Of a DNA stretch of 64,000 nucleotides, positions 30,280 through 42,317 are shown piece after piece. This DNA comes from Siniperca chuatsi (Eukaryota; Chordata; Actinopteri; Centrarchiformes; Sinipercidae): assembly GCF_020085105.1 (NCBI RefSeq), contig NC_058062.1:2504001-2568000 (forward strand). Reading direction: 5' to 3'. A program made the position numbers and the translations under genes. The notes under the pieces were generated by a model that had not been told where the DNA came from, searched no databases, and saw nothing but the letters and a program-made list of their open reading frames with translations. How positions within the stretch are numbered: the first letter of the stretch is position 1; each line of letters opens with the position of its first letter.

Positions 30280-33200
30280 AGGGGCCAGTTACAGACGAGC
30301 AACAGAGACTTTAAAATAATGTAACAAGCGTTCCAGCAGCCATGCAGCACACGAAATAAGTCGCCAAAACAACCAACTGTATTCACTTTGGCTGTATTCC
30401 AACTCAGTAGATAAGTTGCGAAACATGAGAGCAGTGAAAACACAAAATATCTTTAACAATTTTTAACAATGTCTTTATAAGATACTGATTGAAATTACTT
30501 CATCTTTACCCTCCTTTTTCTTCCGGACACATTTAATTTTCACTGAATGTAAACAGCTCCCATATTTACTGTGGGTTCTGTCTGTGCAACTGTATAATTT
30601 TGTCCCCCGGCACCATGTTTCCTCTTCTTGTTCTTATATATGTATCTATGTTACAATATTTGTATTTATTATGACAGTTCACTAGAAGAAAATAAAAAAT
30701 AACCGGAAATCAGGTGATTGCACTCCAAAACTTAGTTATCATGGTCATCCCAACACTGTTCATTTCACGGTTTTTAATCTGGAAATAGTGATTCCACCAC
30801 CATTTGTAAACTTGTCAGCTATCACAGTCAGGGCTGCTATTTAATCAATTAATCTAACGATTATTTCTTCAATTAGTCGATTAATCTAACGACTAATTTA
30901 TCGATTATTCTAAAGATTTTTTTAAATTACTTGATTAATATAACAATCAATTTACCCAAAAATAAATATCAAAAACTTGTCTCATTAATATTTCAATATT
31001 TTATTCAATCATTTTCTCTTAAAAACAAACAAATGTAACAAGAAACAAAATATGTACTGCAGGGCATTATTCTGCAACAAAACAAATATTTGTCTATTGA
31101 AAATATTATAGTATTTGAAAGAATAAATTTATATATTACCCTATTTCTACCTTATTTTAGCGTTTACTCACAAACTACTTTAATCTGCTTACCTTGCTTT
31201 TCCCTTGTTCTCTTTTCGCCCCCACACGCACACACGCACACACACACACACCGGCTTGCCCCGCCTCTTTCTGTTTCCCTCTCCCCGTGTGTGTCTGCAC
31301 TGTTGACTTTCTTTGTCAGCACGTTGTTTTATAAAGTTGCCCAAAAAACTCCCGTTTTGGATTTTTTTCCACCTGCGAGTCCGTTTTCACAGCAGCAGCT
31401 GAGCCGTGTGTGTGGGAGGCTTGTTGTTAATGACGTCGCCTATCAAAACAATCAAAACCAACATGGCACCGAATGACATCGAACCTGTGCCTCCATGACG
31501 GCACGAGTTTGTAAAACTAGTTTAAACTGACAGCAGATCAGTGAAGCTCTACCTCTGGCCTCGTCCTTCAGCCTCTGGACGGACTCCAAGAGATTCTCCT
31601 TCTCGTCCAGCTCGCTCTCCAGGAAGGCGTTCCTCTCTATAACCTGGTTCATCCTCTGCTCAAAGTCCTCAAGTGACATGATGGTCGCCCTGAAACACAC
31701 ACAGTGTAAGACTGTTAGTGAGGCTCGGGAGACTCAAGGAACTGCTACCACTTATAAGCTGAGTGTTACATAACCATCAAAGGCAGCCAAAGCCATTGTT
31801 AGGCTACTTTTCTGCAGCCTCGCTAGCTAGGCTACTTTTACTGTAAAACATGCACTGTGGAGAAGCAGATAGCATAACTTGTCCTTTAAAGTAAAAAAAA
31901 TAGTAAAAAATTACACAGTGAGGTTTGTTAAACAGCATTTCATTTCTCTTTTCTTTTACCTAGGTTTGCAAACATGGCTAAAATTGGTTTAATAAGATTG
32001 TGAAAGCCACATGGATTTCTTCAACACATAAGTGAATTCATTTCTTTAGTACAGTAGTACCATTACAGAATTTTCCTTCAACTTCTTTAATGTGTTAAGT
32101 GGCCTTCCACCAACTCTGTGTGAGTGCCCTCTGACCTCTTGGTCCTCTCCAGGTCATCGTTGGCCTGCTCCAGCTCTCTGATGTATTTGTGAAGCTGGTC
32201 TCTGATGGCCGTGGTCTCAGCCAGGTCTCCCTCCAGGCTGGAGATCTGCCGGTAGGCTTCGGAGTGCTGCGTCTCATACTTCTCCTGGCAGGAGGCCGAC
32301 CACAGTGTCAGAAGACAGAATATGAAGAAGAAGAAAAATACAGATTATGAAGGCTGGAGGAGAACTATTTAGATGTGCCACACATTTTAGGCATTTAGTT
32401 AAAAAAAATGTTTTACAAAAAACAACAAACAGTGAAAAAATCATCTTAGTGATTAAAAGCTTACATTTACTAGTCCAAAAACCTGAAGGCTCGTAGCTCA
32501 GACACGCAGACGTCATGAACATCTGAACATAATGAACACATGGATTCCTACTTCGGAGACTTTTTTTTTAAAATCACATGTTGTTTGCTGGATATTTTTC
32601 TACACATTATCAGCTTGAGGCATTGAGAGGCTCACAGCTGGATGTGGCAGGAGCAGAGAACAAGTACCAAACAACACGACACTGTGTCAAGCTTCAGCAT
32701 GCTTTAGCTAAATTCCATGAAGTGTTTACATACTGCTCATACATGCTGTCTCAGATAAAGCCCTTTTACTGCTCTGAAGGTGAGTAGAAATATTTTCAAC
32801 TTCACAACACAGTCTCATATGTCTTATTTACTGTGTACACTTATCTGAACTGAACTGAATTTAAGTATTTTGACTACACCCCTGAATTAGAACTTAGACC
32901 TGACACGAAAAACGAAATAAATATTTAAATCTGTCAATTTATTCAACTTTCAAACACTCTGCGGTAGAATCACTGTGCTGTTTGATCTCCATTTGAGCTG
33001 CTGAAGCAGTGCTTTGTTCTGATCATAAATAAATAAATAATAATAATTAATACAATTATTTCCTTCTTTCTGCCACTACCATCTATTATGAAAGTCACCT
33101 AAACAATGACATTTTTGTCATTTAGCATTTATTCTTTCAGTGACACTGGAGCATGTTTTTATGACTTTGAATCATCTGAACTGTTATGACTGAATCAACT

Positions 33201-34060
33201 GAATTGTAATGCATATTAAGATTTAAGGAAAGTTTCAGTGTTTTCAGTGCTAATTTCTTTTAAAAGTATTAATATTAAAATGCTGCATTAGATATCTTGG
33301 AACCTGTGGTTCCTTCACACTGTAATGGGCTACTTACTGACCGTGGTTAGCGAAGGTTAATGTTGCTTTATAAATAAGGATTGATGTTGGCTGTTGCACA
33401 TTATTTATAGTGACATCAGGCTCTAAAGAGAGGAAGACATAGACAATGAGCTGACGCAGCTAAAGGCAGAGCTTCTTTATTTGAAGTTGATTCAAAGCAG
33501 CAGCCAGCAGCTGAATCATTAAGGTTTGTTTATGCTTACACATGACAGTGGTGGAGGCCTCCGCTGATGGCATCCAAAATTAAACTTTACCTCTGACCAA
33601 CACACTACCGCGTCTTAATTTTCTTGCAGTAAAAAGCAAAATTCTCTCCTGAATGTTGAATCAAAGCACAGTGCATGCGATAAGCGCCTAGTTACAGAAA
33701 TTGGGAGGTGCACAACCACCTCTTATGCAATGACCTCACTTTCAGCCCACACAGCCTTGCACCCGGGACACTGCATGAAGCATAAACAAAGCTTTATGAC
33801 TGACTGAAGACTTGCTTTTTAATCCTGTTATTGTTTTTTTAATTTAGTCACTGTCCCTCAAAATGCCTGTGTACATCCCTCTTGTGATCTCGGCAAGATG
33901 AAAAACAAATAAACTAATAACTTAAATTTAAAAAGGGAGAAAAGAGGGTGAGTGAACTGCGACATGACTGGGATAGGTCTCATGGGAAGTACTGCCATCC
34001 CCTCCAGACACAGACCAAGCAAGAGCCCTGCCTTTTTCTGCCCTGAATCAATCCTCTGTG

Positions 34061-34111
<51 letters not shown>

Positions 34112-35534
34112 TAGACAAGAGCACCAGTGATGCCTATTCAGCACAGGCCATAAAACTCAACTTACTATCAGCTGATGGATAAGGAAAACCACAGTCAAAT
34201 CTCCTTTAATGGGTCAGTTGGTTGAATGTTATTAAAATAACTTTGCAACCCAGGACATGATACAGACGCTTTATGCTTCAGCGTTTGCCATAAAACCATG
34301 TAGAGACAATGACTCGTATTACAGAGTCTTCTCAAAACCAGAGTGAAAGGTAAAGTTTTTAATCAGAGCAATCTGAATCTTTTGTCTGCATATTATTTCT
34401 GAACGACCTCCAGTTTGCCAGTATCTGATAACTGATAATGTCCTCTGTACCTTGTAGTTTTCCAGTTCCATGCGGAGGCGGTTGTTGGCAGCAAGAAGCT
34501 CGCGGTTTCGCGCCTCACATTGTTTCAGCTCCGTCTCCAGCTCCACTTCATAGTCCCGACTCATCTGCTGAAACTCCTGCAGTTCCTCCTGGGCTTCCTC
34601 TGCACTGCACACACGTACGCAGAATATTAGCTATACTAGCTATTTGTTACCTTTGAACATTATCACAGCAAACTATTTAAACTATTATTCAGCTTGGCTT
34701 ATTAGTTTTTAAAGTAAAAACACAGTAATCACACTCGTGCTTGGAGCAAAACAATCAGACCAAGATGTTGTCTAAGAGGAGGTTTTGCCAGAATAATTCT
34801 AAACCAGACCCGTTTGGACAAATAACATAACCTGATCATTTTCCCACCCAACCACAGGAAGCTCTAGGCATTATAGATTAAACTCGAAAGTCTAAACATC
34901 ACAGAAATGTGTTTCATAAGAAAACACCTTGAGGTTCACAAGTGTTTGTGTTGCAGGAGTGTCTACAGACTCGTATTTCTATAAACTGAACTGGAGAGCA
35001 GCGAAAAGGTATTGATTGTTTTTTCAGAATTTATTATGGAGCCCCAGAAATCCTGAAAGATATTTTTTATGTTGTGCACACAAGCTATTATCTTGTTGGC
35101 ACAAGATGTTAACTTATTCAGACAAAATACTTATATCAGCTTTCAGGACTTCTGGGGCTCCGTAATTTATATTAATAAATAAGGGCATAAAGATCTGAAC
35201 AAGACCACACAGTCAAAAAATATAAAACATTACAACATGCTTTCAAAAATGGTCATCAATTGGGTCAGCTGAAAGATGCAAAAATACTTGGATCATCCTT
35301 TAAGACCAGAAAAGACAACACTGCAGGCAAACTAACCAAGAAATGCATCATGATACATATGGCCTAGAGTTACTATGTGTACACAGTTAAACCAGTTTAG
35401 CACCATAGATTATGGCCTGTTAAAAACAACATAAACGGGGGGACACACCTCTGTTGGTGCCCGGCAGCCTGTTCCTTCCAGTACTCCAGCTCTTCCTCCA
35501 GGGACCCAAACTCTGGAGGCTCCGGATCCCCCAT
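25771..35534 (-). CDS. nde1: NDE1 (nudE neurodevelopment protein 1), complete, seven coding exons
   Basis: NDE1 scaffolds LIS1 and cytoplasmic dynein at centrosomes, kinetochores and the nuclear envelope, and is needed for mitosis of neural progenitors. Coding exons (minus strand) are 35534-35449, 34604-34451, 32284-32136, 31689-31553, 30205-29945, 27774-27689 and 25920-25771; together 1023 nt, 340 residues, close to the human 335-346. Residues about 15-175 form the NudE coiled coil ([53 protein letters not shown]). The middle is Ser/Pro/Thr-rich, and the conserved [18 protein letters not shown] helix precedes the short C-terminus. [16 protein letters not shown] favours NDE1 over NDEL1, as does the myosin neighbour. 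Confidence 0.94.
26697..26728. repeat. (TTA)n microsatellite
   Basis: Ten uninterrupted TTA units in nde1 intron 6. Confidence 0.9.
27045..27235 (+). repeat. 'gtggtgctagagg' family repeat
   Basis: One clean unit: 'tggtggtgctggaggaaaag', 'acaaaatttcatggcaatct', 'aaagtagtggaccgaccatt'. Confidence 0.7.
27689..27774 (-). CDS. nde1: nde1 coding exon 6
   Basis: This 86-nt exon encodes [20 protein letters not shown] and VGELLRKVG, the conserved C-terminal helix shared by NDE1 and NDEL1. Acceptor ctacag, donor GTAAGA. Confidence 0.94.
28680..28925 (+). promoter_or_regulatory. CpG-rich candidate promoter and first exon inside nde1 intron 5
   Basis: A GC-box-like gggggcgtgg (28685-28694), CpGs, the palindrome GCTAACGTTAGC (28882-28893) common in teleost 5' exons, and a good plus-strand donor ctctccg|GTGAGT at 28920 form a first-exon-like block antisense to nde1. 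No downstream exon was identified. Confidence 0.35.
29945..30205 (-). CDS. nde1: nde1 coding exon 5 (Ser/Pro-rich)
   Basis: This 261-nt exon begins [17 protein letters not shown] and continues as a low-complexity Ser/Pro/Thr region ([19 protein letters not shown]), likely a phosphorylated linker. Its acceptor cag is preceded by a 69-nt GU repeat rather than a pyrimidine tract. Donor GTCGGT is weak. Confidence 0.88.
30209..30277. repeat. (AC)34 at the nde1 exon 5 acceptor
   Basis: On the nde1 strand this is (GT)34 ending three bases before the exon. Confidence 0.95.
30826..30960 (+). mobile_element. AT-rich 'cgattaatctaacgatta' element end
   Basis: A run of 'cgattaatctaacgatt' motifs after cagggctgcta resembles the ends of degenerate hAT-like elements. 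Its right limit may lie as far as 31490, but I could not define it. Confidence 0.45.
31553..31689 (-). CDS. nde1: nde1 coding exon 4
   Basis: This 137-nt exon encodes [20 protein letters not shown] and [15 protein letters not shown], the most conserved stretch of the NudE family. Acceptor gtttcag, donor GTAGAG. Confidence 0.94.
32136..32284 (-). CDS. nde1: nde1 coding exon 3
   Basis: This 149-nt exon encodes [20 protein letters not shown] and [13 protein letters not shown] across the junction. It is the part of the coiled coil implicated in LIS1 binding in mammals. Acceptor ctgccag, donor GTCAGA. Confidence 0.92.
34063..34108. repeat. (GT)23 microsatellite
   Basis: Uninterrupted, in nde1 intron 2 (minus strand: CA). 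Confidence 0.95.
34451..34604 (-). CDS. nde1: nde1 coding exon 2
   Basis: This 154-nt exon encodes [20 protein letters not shown] and [12 protein letters not shown], the first half of the coiled coil. Acceptor gtgtgcag, donor GTACAG, ends in phase 0. Confidence 0.92.
35449..35534 (-). CDS. nde1: nde1 coding exon 1
   Basis: The ATG at 35534 opens [20 protein letters not shown], aligning with NudE N-termini. The in-frame extension upstream starts at TTG and crosses the probable acceptor (actccag, exon from 35583), so it is not used. The exon ends in phase 2 at donor GTGTGT. Confidence 0.9.
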
Positions 35535-36347
35535 CTCCAGCCCAGGTGGAGACCTGACTCTCCGGTCACAAACCAACACTATTCTGGAGTTCAATTAAAA
35601 CAAGGCTTTTAGAAAAGTTCCGGTGGATGGAAATTCCGTTTAGAAATCGTGCAATTTATCGTCAACGTTACACCGGTTAATGGAAAAACACAAGTTATTA
35701 TAGGACATGACTTCAGACGATGCATCAGGATTTTCACGTTAATCCGGCAACTGAGTGAACCATCAAGTAGCGCAATATTTCAGATAAAATCTCAGTTTCT
35801 AGATTTTGGTCGTCACCGCCATCCACGGTGTTAACAGTACGCTTAGCGCTAGTTAGCAAAGATAACGGGGAAACCAGGCGAATAAGTTTCGACCTAGCTG
35901 TAGTAAATAATGTTTCTGTGAATACTGTTTGTATGCCGAATTGAGGAATAGATTATATTGATTCACAAAACATCTTTAACATTAGTCAAATGCAATAAAT
36001 GTAACTTAACTCGAGCACTTCTGAAATAAATTAGTTAACGTTACAAGAGTCTGGTCACAGCAAGATGAACTGAACAACGGGAACGTAAAGCAATCGTTAC
36101 CTAAAAGATAACGGGTAACGTTAACGTATACCCTCATATTGTTTATCATTAGTAACACCTGCTTTTATAAATATTGCAGAGGATTATCTTAAAATATGAA
36201 CTACAAAACTTAGACAACACAGCATAACAGAGTTAGAAGAATGTTATTAGCTTGTAAATGCAAATAAGTTAGCTAGTTCAGCTAACGGAGTTTAGCGTTA
36301 ACCATTTAAATCCCAGCTGAGATAAACACAACACAGCTATAACTTAC

Positions 36348-36560
36348 GCTCAACAGTTAGCTTCGTTTGACGCAATGTTAACCAATTTATTCTTTTTCTA
36401 AATCCTCTTCATGTGCTGATATTACTACCGGCAAACTTTGTCGCTGAAATTTAAAGGCTAAACGATGAAAGAAAACTATTAGAGGACTTTCCCGGAGTTG
36501 GAAACCACAAAGTCGCTACTGTCTTGGGAAGACGTCAAACAATACAAGTTGCCATTCATA
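36348..36560 (-). promoter_or_regulatory. nde1: nde1 core promoter and non-coding first exon
   Basis: A strong minus-strand donor (agc|GTAAGTTA, intron from 36347) follows CpG-containing, teleost 5'-UTR-like sequence, so a non-coding first exon ending at 36348 is inferred. The start site is unknown; an inverted CCAAT box at 36578-36582 lies just upstream. Confidence 0.55.
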
Positions 36561-36569
36561 TTGTTCAGA

Positions 36570-36735
36570 CCGACTCACCAATCACAAGTTAGACGATAGC
36601 TTCGTTGCTTGTTGCTATTAGTCAATTGTCTGTCAATCAAATGTTAATAGGCGGGATCAGGATAACTGTCCAATCAGAGGAGTGATGTCAGTGTAAGAGG
36701 GGTGTCTGCATCATCTTCACAGTCTTGACGTTTTG
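36570..36735. promoter_or_regulatory. Probable bidirectional promoter (nde1 and a divergent plus-strand unit)
   Basis: CCAAT boxes lie at 36578-36582 and 36670-36674, with a CRE-like TGATGTCA near 36683. The segment separates the nde1 5' exon from a plus-strand ORF starting at 36736. In mammals NDE1 shares a head-to-head promoter with MARF1. I see no MARF1 exons here, so only the arrangement is comparable. Confidence 0.5.
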
Positions 36736-36891
36736 ATGGATTACCGGTGGCCGGTGCTGCCTTCCAGTGCTGTCGAAAAAATCGGAAGTTGTGAACGCCG
36801 CAATAAATACCAAGGTCTGATGTGCGAGGTTGGACAGTTACTTTTATCGTCAGCTCTATCTACAGCTAATGGTAAAGGTAATGTAAGATAA
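36736..36891 (+). CDS. Small ORF or first coding exon divergent from nde1 (hypothetical)
   Basis: The ATG is 66 bases after a CCAAT box. The ORF reads MDYRWPVLPSSAVEKIG, then a middle section with CERRNKYQG and LLLSSALSTANGKG, and stops after about 51 codons. Donor-like sites (G|GTAAAG, G|GTAATG, AAT|GTAAGA) lie near its end, so it could be a first exon. I do not recognise the protein. A weak candidate continuation is an open frame at about 37340-37551 (FNFSGGIILLIKGESRIVF). It may equally be non-coding promoter-associated sequence. Confidence 0.3.
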   Translation: MDYRWPVLPSSAVEKIGSCERRNKYQGLMCEVGQLLLSSALSTANGKGNVR

Positions 36892-38693
36892 ATTCCGATG
36901 GAGCAACAATGCAAATGTTACGCTATTTACAGTCATTCACTGCGTCAAATATTAAACAGTAACGTCAATTAGTTTATGAAAGTCATTAAATTGTGTTCAG
37001 AACATGAAACAACAATAAAACAATCCTCAGTCCAAAAAAATGTTCTACAATAAAATTGTGCATTTGGGGTGGTGGTTGGTTGTTTAATTTATGTTGAAAA
37101 TTAGCTACTCCCGCTTGTTTCTTATTAGCTAAAATCACATAAATTATAGGTATAATTCTATATATAAATGAATGAGCTGACACAAATGTTAAAAAAAGCC
37201 TCTTTGTGTTTCTGATCATAGGCTTGTTATACTGTTATGTTTATTAACAGTACTAATGTAAAGAAACCTTTAACAGCATCACAAAATAAAACATAAATAA
37301 CTTTTGTTTTTGTTTTGTGTGTGTCAATCAGATTTGAAGAGATAGCAGGGTTCAATTTTAGTGGTGGGATTATCCTTTTGATCAAAGGCGAATCACGGAT
37401 TGTGTTTTCAAATTACATAAACTTGAACGTACAAATCATACATTTAGCTACACATGCCTTTAATTTCCTACCACAACCATTTGAATGTAGGGTGTCCCCA
37501 TTTGCAGCTTTTGATGTAGTCTGTACAAGGGAGGCATTGAATGCAGCATGATATCTGCCAGAAACAAATGGATGAAAGTAAGCAATTATGAAATAAAAAT
37601 ATTGGTAAATCAATAATGGTAAGTCAAAATTCATAAGTAAGTCATCATTTTGAGATAGTAAGTCTAAATGGCAATTACAATTTATAGGATACTAGGTCAA
37701 AATTATGAGATAGTAAATCAGAATTTTGATTTAGTATCTCATTATAATTCTTATTTGTAATCTTATTTTTGTTATATTTTGTTCTTAACATTTAATCTTT
37801 TTTTTTTTTAATGGGATTCCATAGGCATTAATTTCCCTTTTTGGAAATAATGAAAACTCTTATTCTTTCTTCCTGTGTTGTGTTTTTGTGACTGCTGGGG
37901 AAACCTAATACTCAAATACTAAATGCCAATTTTTTTTCTAGGCCAGAGCTTGTTAGTATTACAATGCACATAAAACAGTAAAATGCACTGATTGTATTGT
38001 CAAGAATAGATTAAATTTAAACTTCAAATCTTAGTAATAGTTAAATATATATATATATATATATATATTCCTGTTTGTGTTTCTCATCATTGTGGTGATC
38101 TTCTGTTTACTTTTTTTTATAATAGTTGCATTTGTTGCAGTTGCATTTAAATAAGTTAAGTCCATGAACAACCAACCAAACAAACCCACTGTTTTATTTA
38201 GATCAAGTGATTAACAGGCAGCATTATGATGATTTATACTTCATATACTACATTTATTATTCTCAATTCTTAGACCTGAATATGGGAAAGTATGTTGTAT
38301 CTTAAGTCCTCTGCTTTCTGCTCTAGCCACTTATACTGTATAATGTATAGTACAGTGGTTTTGTTTCTGAGGGTTAGTGAAGGAGGGCGTGTTAAACTAA
38401 TGTCTGAGCGCGGCACCTGACAGCATCCTTGACTCTGATTGGGGAATTTCACTTCCTGTTGGTGGGGTCAGAGGTCACACTGGGTCAACTCTGTCCTTTT
38501 CAGAGGGATTAAGCAGGCCTATCTGATCCTGGTTAATCTACACGCACCATCACTAGAGAATAAAGCTGATATACACATACTCCAATCCTCTCTGTCCTTG
38601 CTTCATATCTGGGCTACATGTTTTCAGAAAGTCCGGTCTACACAGATTACAAACACGTGTCTGTGACCCTCAGTGGCATCAGAGGGAATTTAG

Positions 38694-38875
38694 TTAAAGG
38701 AATAGTTCAATATTTTGAGAAATATGGTTCATTTGCTTTCTTTCTGAGAGTGAGATGAGAAGATTGATATCAGTCTCATGTTTGTGTGTTAAGTACAGAG
38801 CGTGAGTCAGGACGTGGTTAGCCTAGCTTAGCATAAAGACTGGAAACAGGGGGAAACAGCTAGCCTGGCGGATTC
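38694..38875 (+). mobile_element. 'ggaatagttcaatattttgag' element
   Basis: Starts with TTAA at 38694 and runs to 'aagactggaaacagggggaa' and 'cagctagcctggc'. A longer copy is at 60.27-60.62 kb. Confidence 0.65.
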
Positions 38876-38899
38876 CAATCTACTGTATAACAATGCATC

Positions 38900-39345
38900 A
38901 TATTTTATGTGCTCATGATAGGCTTCTAGCCAGCATGGCTCTATGGATGCCAACGTCAGCCAGTCGGTCCCCCACTTTGGTCTAGACTGAAATATATCAA
39001 CAACTATTGGATGGATTGCAATTGAATTTTGTACAAACATTCATGGTGCCCAGAGGATGGATCCTACTGACTTTGGTGATCCTCTGACTTTTCCTCTAGC
39101 GCCACCAGCAGGTTCACATTTCATTCCTCCAGTTCTTTGGTTCATGACCTGCAAAACTAATACCATCAGCCTCAAAAACTGATTAGCAAATGTTAGCATG
39201 CTAACATGCAAAACTAAGAAGGTGAACATTGTAAACATTATACTTGCTAAATATCAACACGTTAACATTGTTATTGTGAGCATGTTAGCATTTAGCTCAA
39301 CACACCACTGAGCCTTTAAGTGCAGCCGATGGTAAAGCCTCACAG
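38900..39345 (-). repeat. Inverted 'gtggtgctagagg' repeat with 'gcatgctaac' tail
   Basis: Reads 'cttttcctctagcgccacca' and 'tgttgatatatttc' in reverse, followed by a gctaacatgc-rich segment like those at 4.8, 11.1 and 59.4 kb. Confidence 0.65.
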
Positions 39346-40374
39346 AGCCGCTAGCGTGGCTGTAGACTCTTAGTCTTGTTGTACTTTCATTTGCCTGATT
39401 TCACTTGTCTCATTGTTTCCATCAATCTTAATCCGCTCCAGAACCTGGTTCAACACCTTTACACCGCTACAGTCTCATTATTCATGGCTTAACTCTGACA
39501 CACTGTGCCCTTCAAATCTCATTAAAATCTGTGGTTATGACATCATCCCATCCACTCAACAGAACATAAAAGATCTATAATTTGACTCTAGTTTATTCAG
39601 ATTAACTGTCTGGTCCCTCGTCAAAATGACATAAGTGTCCACCATCACCAAAGTGTCCTATTTCTGAAAATATCAAAGTACTAATGCAACAAAGTAGTTG
39701 AGGTTCTCACAGTGTGCTGTAAACCAGTCATCACAATATCACAATACTGAGCATTCTTTGAGGTTTTATTTTAGTTTCGTACATGGAAAAACAGGATGCC
39801 TATGTTGTTATTCACTTAAAGCTTATTTACAGAAGGGCTGTGTCCAAACCTCTAAAACTGTGTATAAACTTGGTCCTCCCTAGTGTAACTGACAGGTAAA
39901 TTCAATCCATGAAAGTACAATAACACGTACAATGCAGCCAGAGTGTTTCACTTCTGGTATAATAAGTGTTCTGTATGTTCAGCAATGAAATCTGCAATTC
40001 TCTTTTGTGTCTTTTGGATAAATAATAATAAAAGTCACACATCTTTCAGCTTCACTAAAATATCATTAAAATCTAAACAATAGTGAGTAATGGGTCTGGT
40101 GTAGGTAAGTGTTACATGATAAGGTATCTGGGCTGATGGCAACCTATGTGATGTTTCAAGTAAGAGGACAGGATTAAGATACTGTAGCTTCACAGGTCAA
40201 ACTAGGAGACACGACACAAGCGGGATGCACCGATACATATCTTTTGGTAACACATAATGAGCCCTTGTGGTGCTAAGAATTGCTAAGCTTAGGATCATCG
40301 GCTTGTCCTAAAACTATAAAACAGTGATTCAGTTTATAGAGGATTTGCAGTTGCATTATGATTCTCTTAAAGGA

Positions 40375-40875
40375 TGAGTCTGGCGATATTTTATATGTTT
40401 CTTATTATCAACAAATCCCACAAAAACACCTGCTAACAAGTGTTCCAAGTGAGCTCCATTGTTGTCCAGAAACAATAAAAACACATCAGTGAGCCGCTCT
40501 GCTGCACTGGGTGACATGTTCCTTCATCACCATGAACACACACACTGTAGTTTATTCTGACTCAGCCCCACACACACCGTCCTGCTGCCCCAAACACTCA
40601 CTACAGCACCACATGTGGATTAATCTGCCGCTGAAAATAGTCCCCAACAGATGGATTATTGCCTCGTATTAGAGTAAGGTTTGCTAAAAACTGAAGTGAA
40701 CATCTGTTTTAGGAAATTAAACTATTCATTACCAGTTTTTACAGATTTATGTCTTCAGTAGGAACAAATGGGCTTTGGGCTGAGAGCCACAGCCCACTGA
40801 GAAATTCTTGAGAGACGCAACAACACATTGTTGGTTTTGGTCTTTTCATGGGATTTGTTAACAATAAAAAAAAAA
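40375..40875 (+). mobile_element. Long-TIR non-autonomous element, copy 2
   Basis: The left end 'gtttcttattatcaacaaat' and right end 'gtcttttcatgggatttgtt' are mutually inverted with copy 1. The core includes 'ccgtcctgctgccccaaac'. There is no ORF for a transposase. Confidence 0.75.
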
Positions 40876-41719
40876 AAATACTGAAAATGAACCTGTTGAA
40901 TATTCATGTTTGCCAGCACCACCATCATGTTCAATTTGATCCTTGAACAACACTTTGACAAGGCGTCTTAAAAGCTGATGGCCATGTTTCCATAAAATGT
41001 GCAGTGTTCATGATCCCTCTAATGTTTTTGTTGACTTCCTGACCCTTCCTCTAGTACCACTATCAGGAAGTTTGTGACATTTACTGAGCACATTCTTGGT
41101 CCTCAGACGATGAACCCTTTTGATTTTGGACTCTTCAGACTCCCGAAGCCTATTGCCTCATGTAATCAGCCTGAAACGTTAGTGTATCCCAAAATAAATG
41201 CAGAAACTCCATTTAAAATTGTACAAACACAAAAATATATATATTCAGTGTTCACTCGTTGTATTGATTATTACTATTGACTATCATGAGTCAGCCAAAC
41301 ACTGCGAGCTCGCAGACCTGTGGTCAGGACAGTCACCGAAAGAAGGCACAACTAGTGTAAAGCAAAAATATGGAGCCCTTAAATCTGATCTCAAACCAGT
41401 GGGCTCACATCAAACCAGTGCCACCAGCACAACAACCAGCCACGGCCCATCACAACAGAACTGCCCTTTAAAGTAAAAAGTCCATGGGTCCAATCTCAGT
41501 TCAACAGAAACCTTTATGGTTTGGAGGCAAGATCATAATTTGTTCATCACTGCAACTGTAAACAATAAGTGCCAGGCTTAAGCACCTAGACCTTACATCC
41601 TATTGCTGAATTCCACTTTAACTAGTTTTTATTTTTTATTTTAGTGTTGCTCCATTGTTCCATCTGTCACTTTGGTCCAAAGCAAAAACAACCTGCTGTC
41701 AATATTCATGATTGACTGA

Positions 41720-41960
41720 GATTGAATCTTAATATTGGTGACCCCCTGCCCTTTACTCTAGAGCCTTCATTAGGACAAAATCTCCACTTGTACACAAGAA
41801 TCTCCAAATCTATTATCAAATCTATAATCTTGCTTTAAAGTGTATCGAGCACCTTCATGCTCCCCTGAGGATGAACCCATTTGATTTTAATGACCCTGTG
41901 ACCTTCTCTCCAGCGTCACCTTCAGGACAAACTTGACATTTTTATCTCCAGTACTGAAGT
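41720..41960 (-). repeat. Inverted 'gtggtgctagagg' family repeat, diverged
   Basis: Contains 'gaccctgtgaccttctctcc' and 'cgtcaccttcaggacaaact', the reverse of the 8.2- and 22.4-kb copies. A shorter piece is at 41.00-41.15 kb. Confidence 0.55.
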
Positions 41961-42222
41961 TTTAAGTGTAGAAGATTTTGTGTATGTTGTTTGTTTCATC
42001 CAACGCTTTAGTATTACGGGCTGTAATGAAGACTGCAGCCTGTTTGTGGCTTTAGACTAGTCTTTTTTATAAGAGATTGTAAAATCAGCTGTGAAAGTTG
42101 TGTATAATTACCATTAAAGAATTAGTTTACATTCTGTTTAGCTACAAGCAGCTTCAATCAGCTACAAACGTATTTGAACTTCAAATACTCATTACTTGAT
42201 TCTCCTGTAGCTGAGCCAATCC

Positions 42223-42317
42223 TTAAAGGGGTACTCCAGCAACTTAGTATCACATTTTCATAAAGTTGGGAGACTAAATTAGTTGTCATGTATAAAATTG
42301 GTGGAGTGCCCCTTTAA
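42223..42317. mobile_element. TTAA-flanked mini-MITE (87 bp)
   Basis: TTAA on each side of AGGGGTACTCCA ... TGGAGTGCCCCT inverted ends, with only about 60 bases between them. Confidence 0.75.

Larger units (their letters stand above)
21770..36347 (-). other. nde1: nde1 3' UTR and introns: contents
   Basis: 21770-25770 is inferred 3' UTR with a hairpin, repeats and a (CTC)-free AT-rich body. 25921-27688 has a (TTA)n tract and a 'gtggtgctagagg' repeat. 27775-29944 has a CpG-rich block at 28.68-28.92 kb. 30206-31552 has a 69-nt CA repeat and a degenerate hAT-like repeat. 32285-34450 is mostly unique, with a (GT)23 tract at its upstream end. 34605-35448 shows nothing notable. No further coding exon was recognised. 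Confidence 0.5.

Noticed and set aside
29769..30443. 224-codon minus-strand open frame with a long valine/cysteine run
   Set aside because: Only its centre (29945-30205) is real nde1 exon 5. The run is the translated GT repeat and the rest is intron.
38439..38666. Possible LINE endonuclease fragment (LVNLHAPSLENKAD)
   Set aside because: The resemblance to L1-type 'vn.yaPn..n' is too short, and no flanking LINE sequence is seen.
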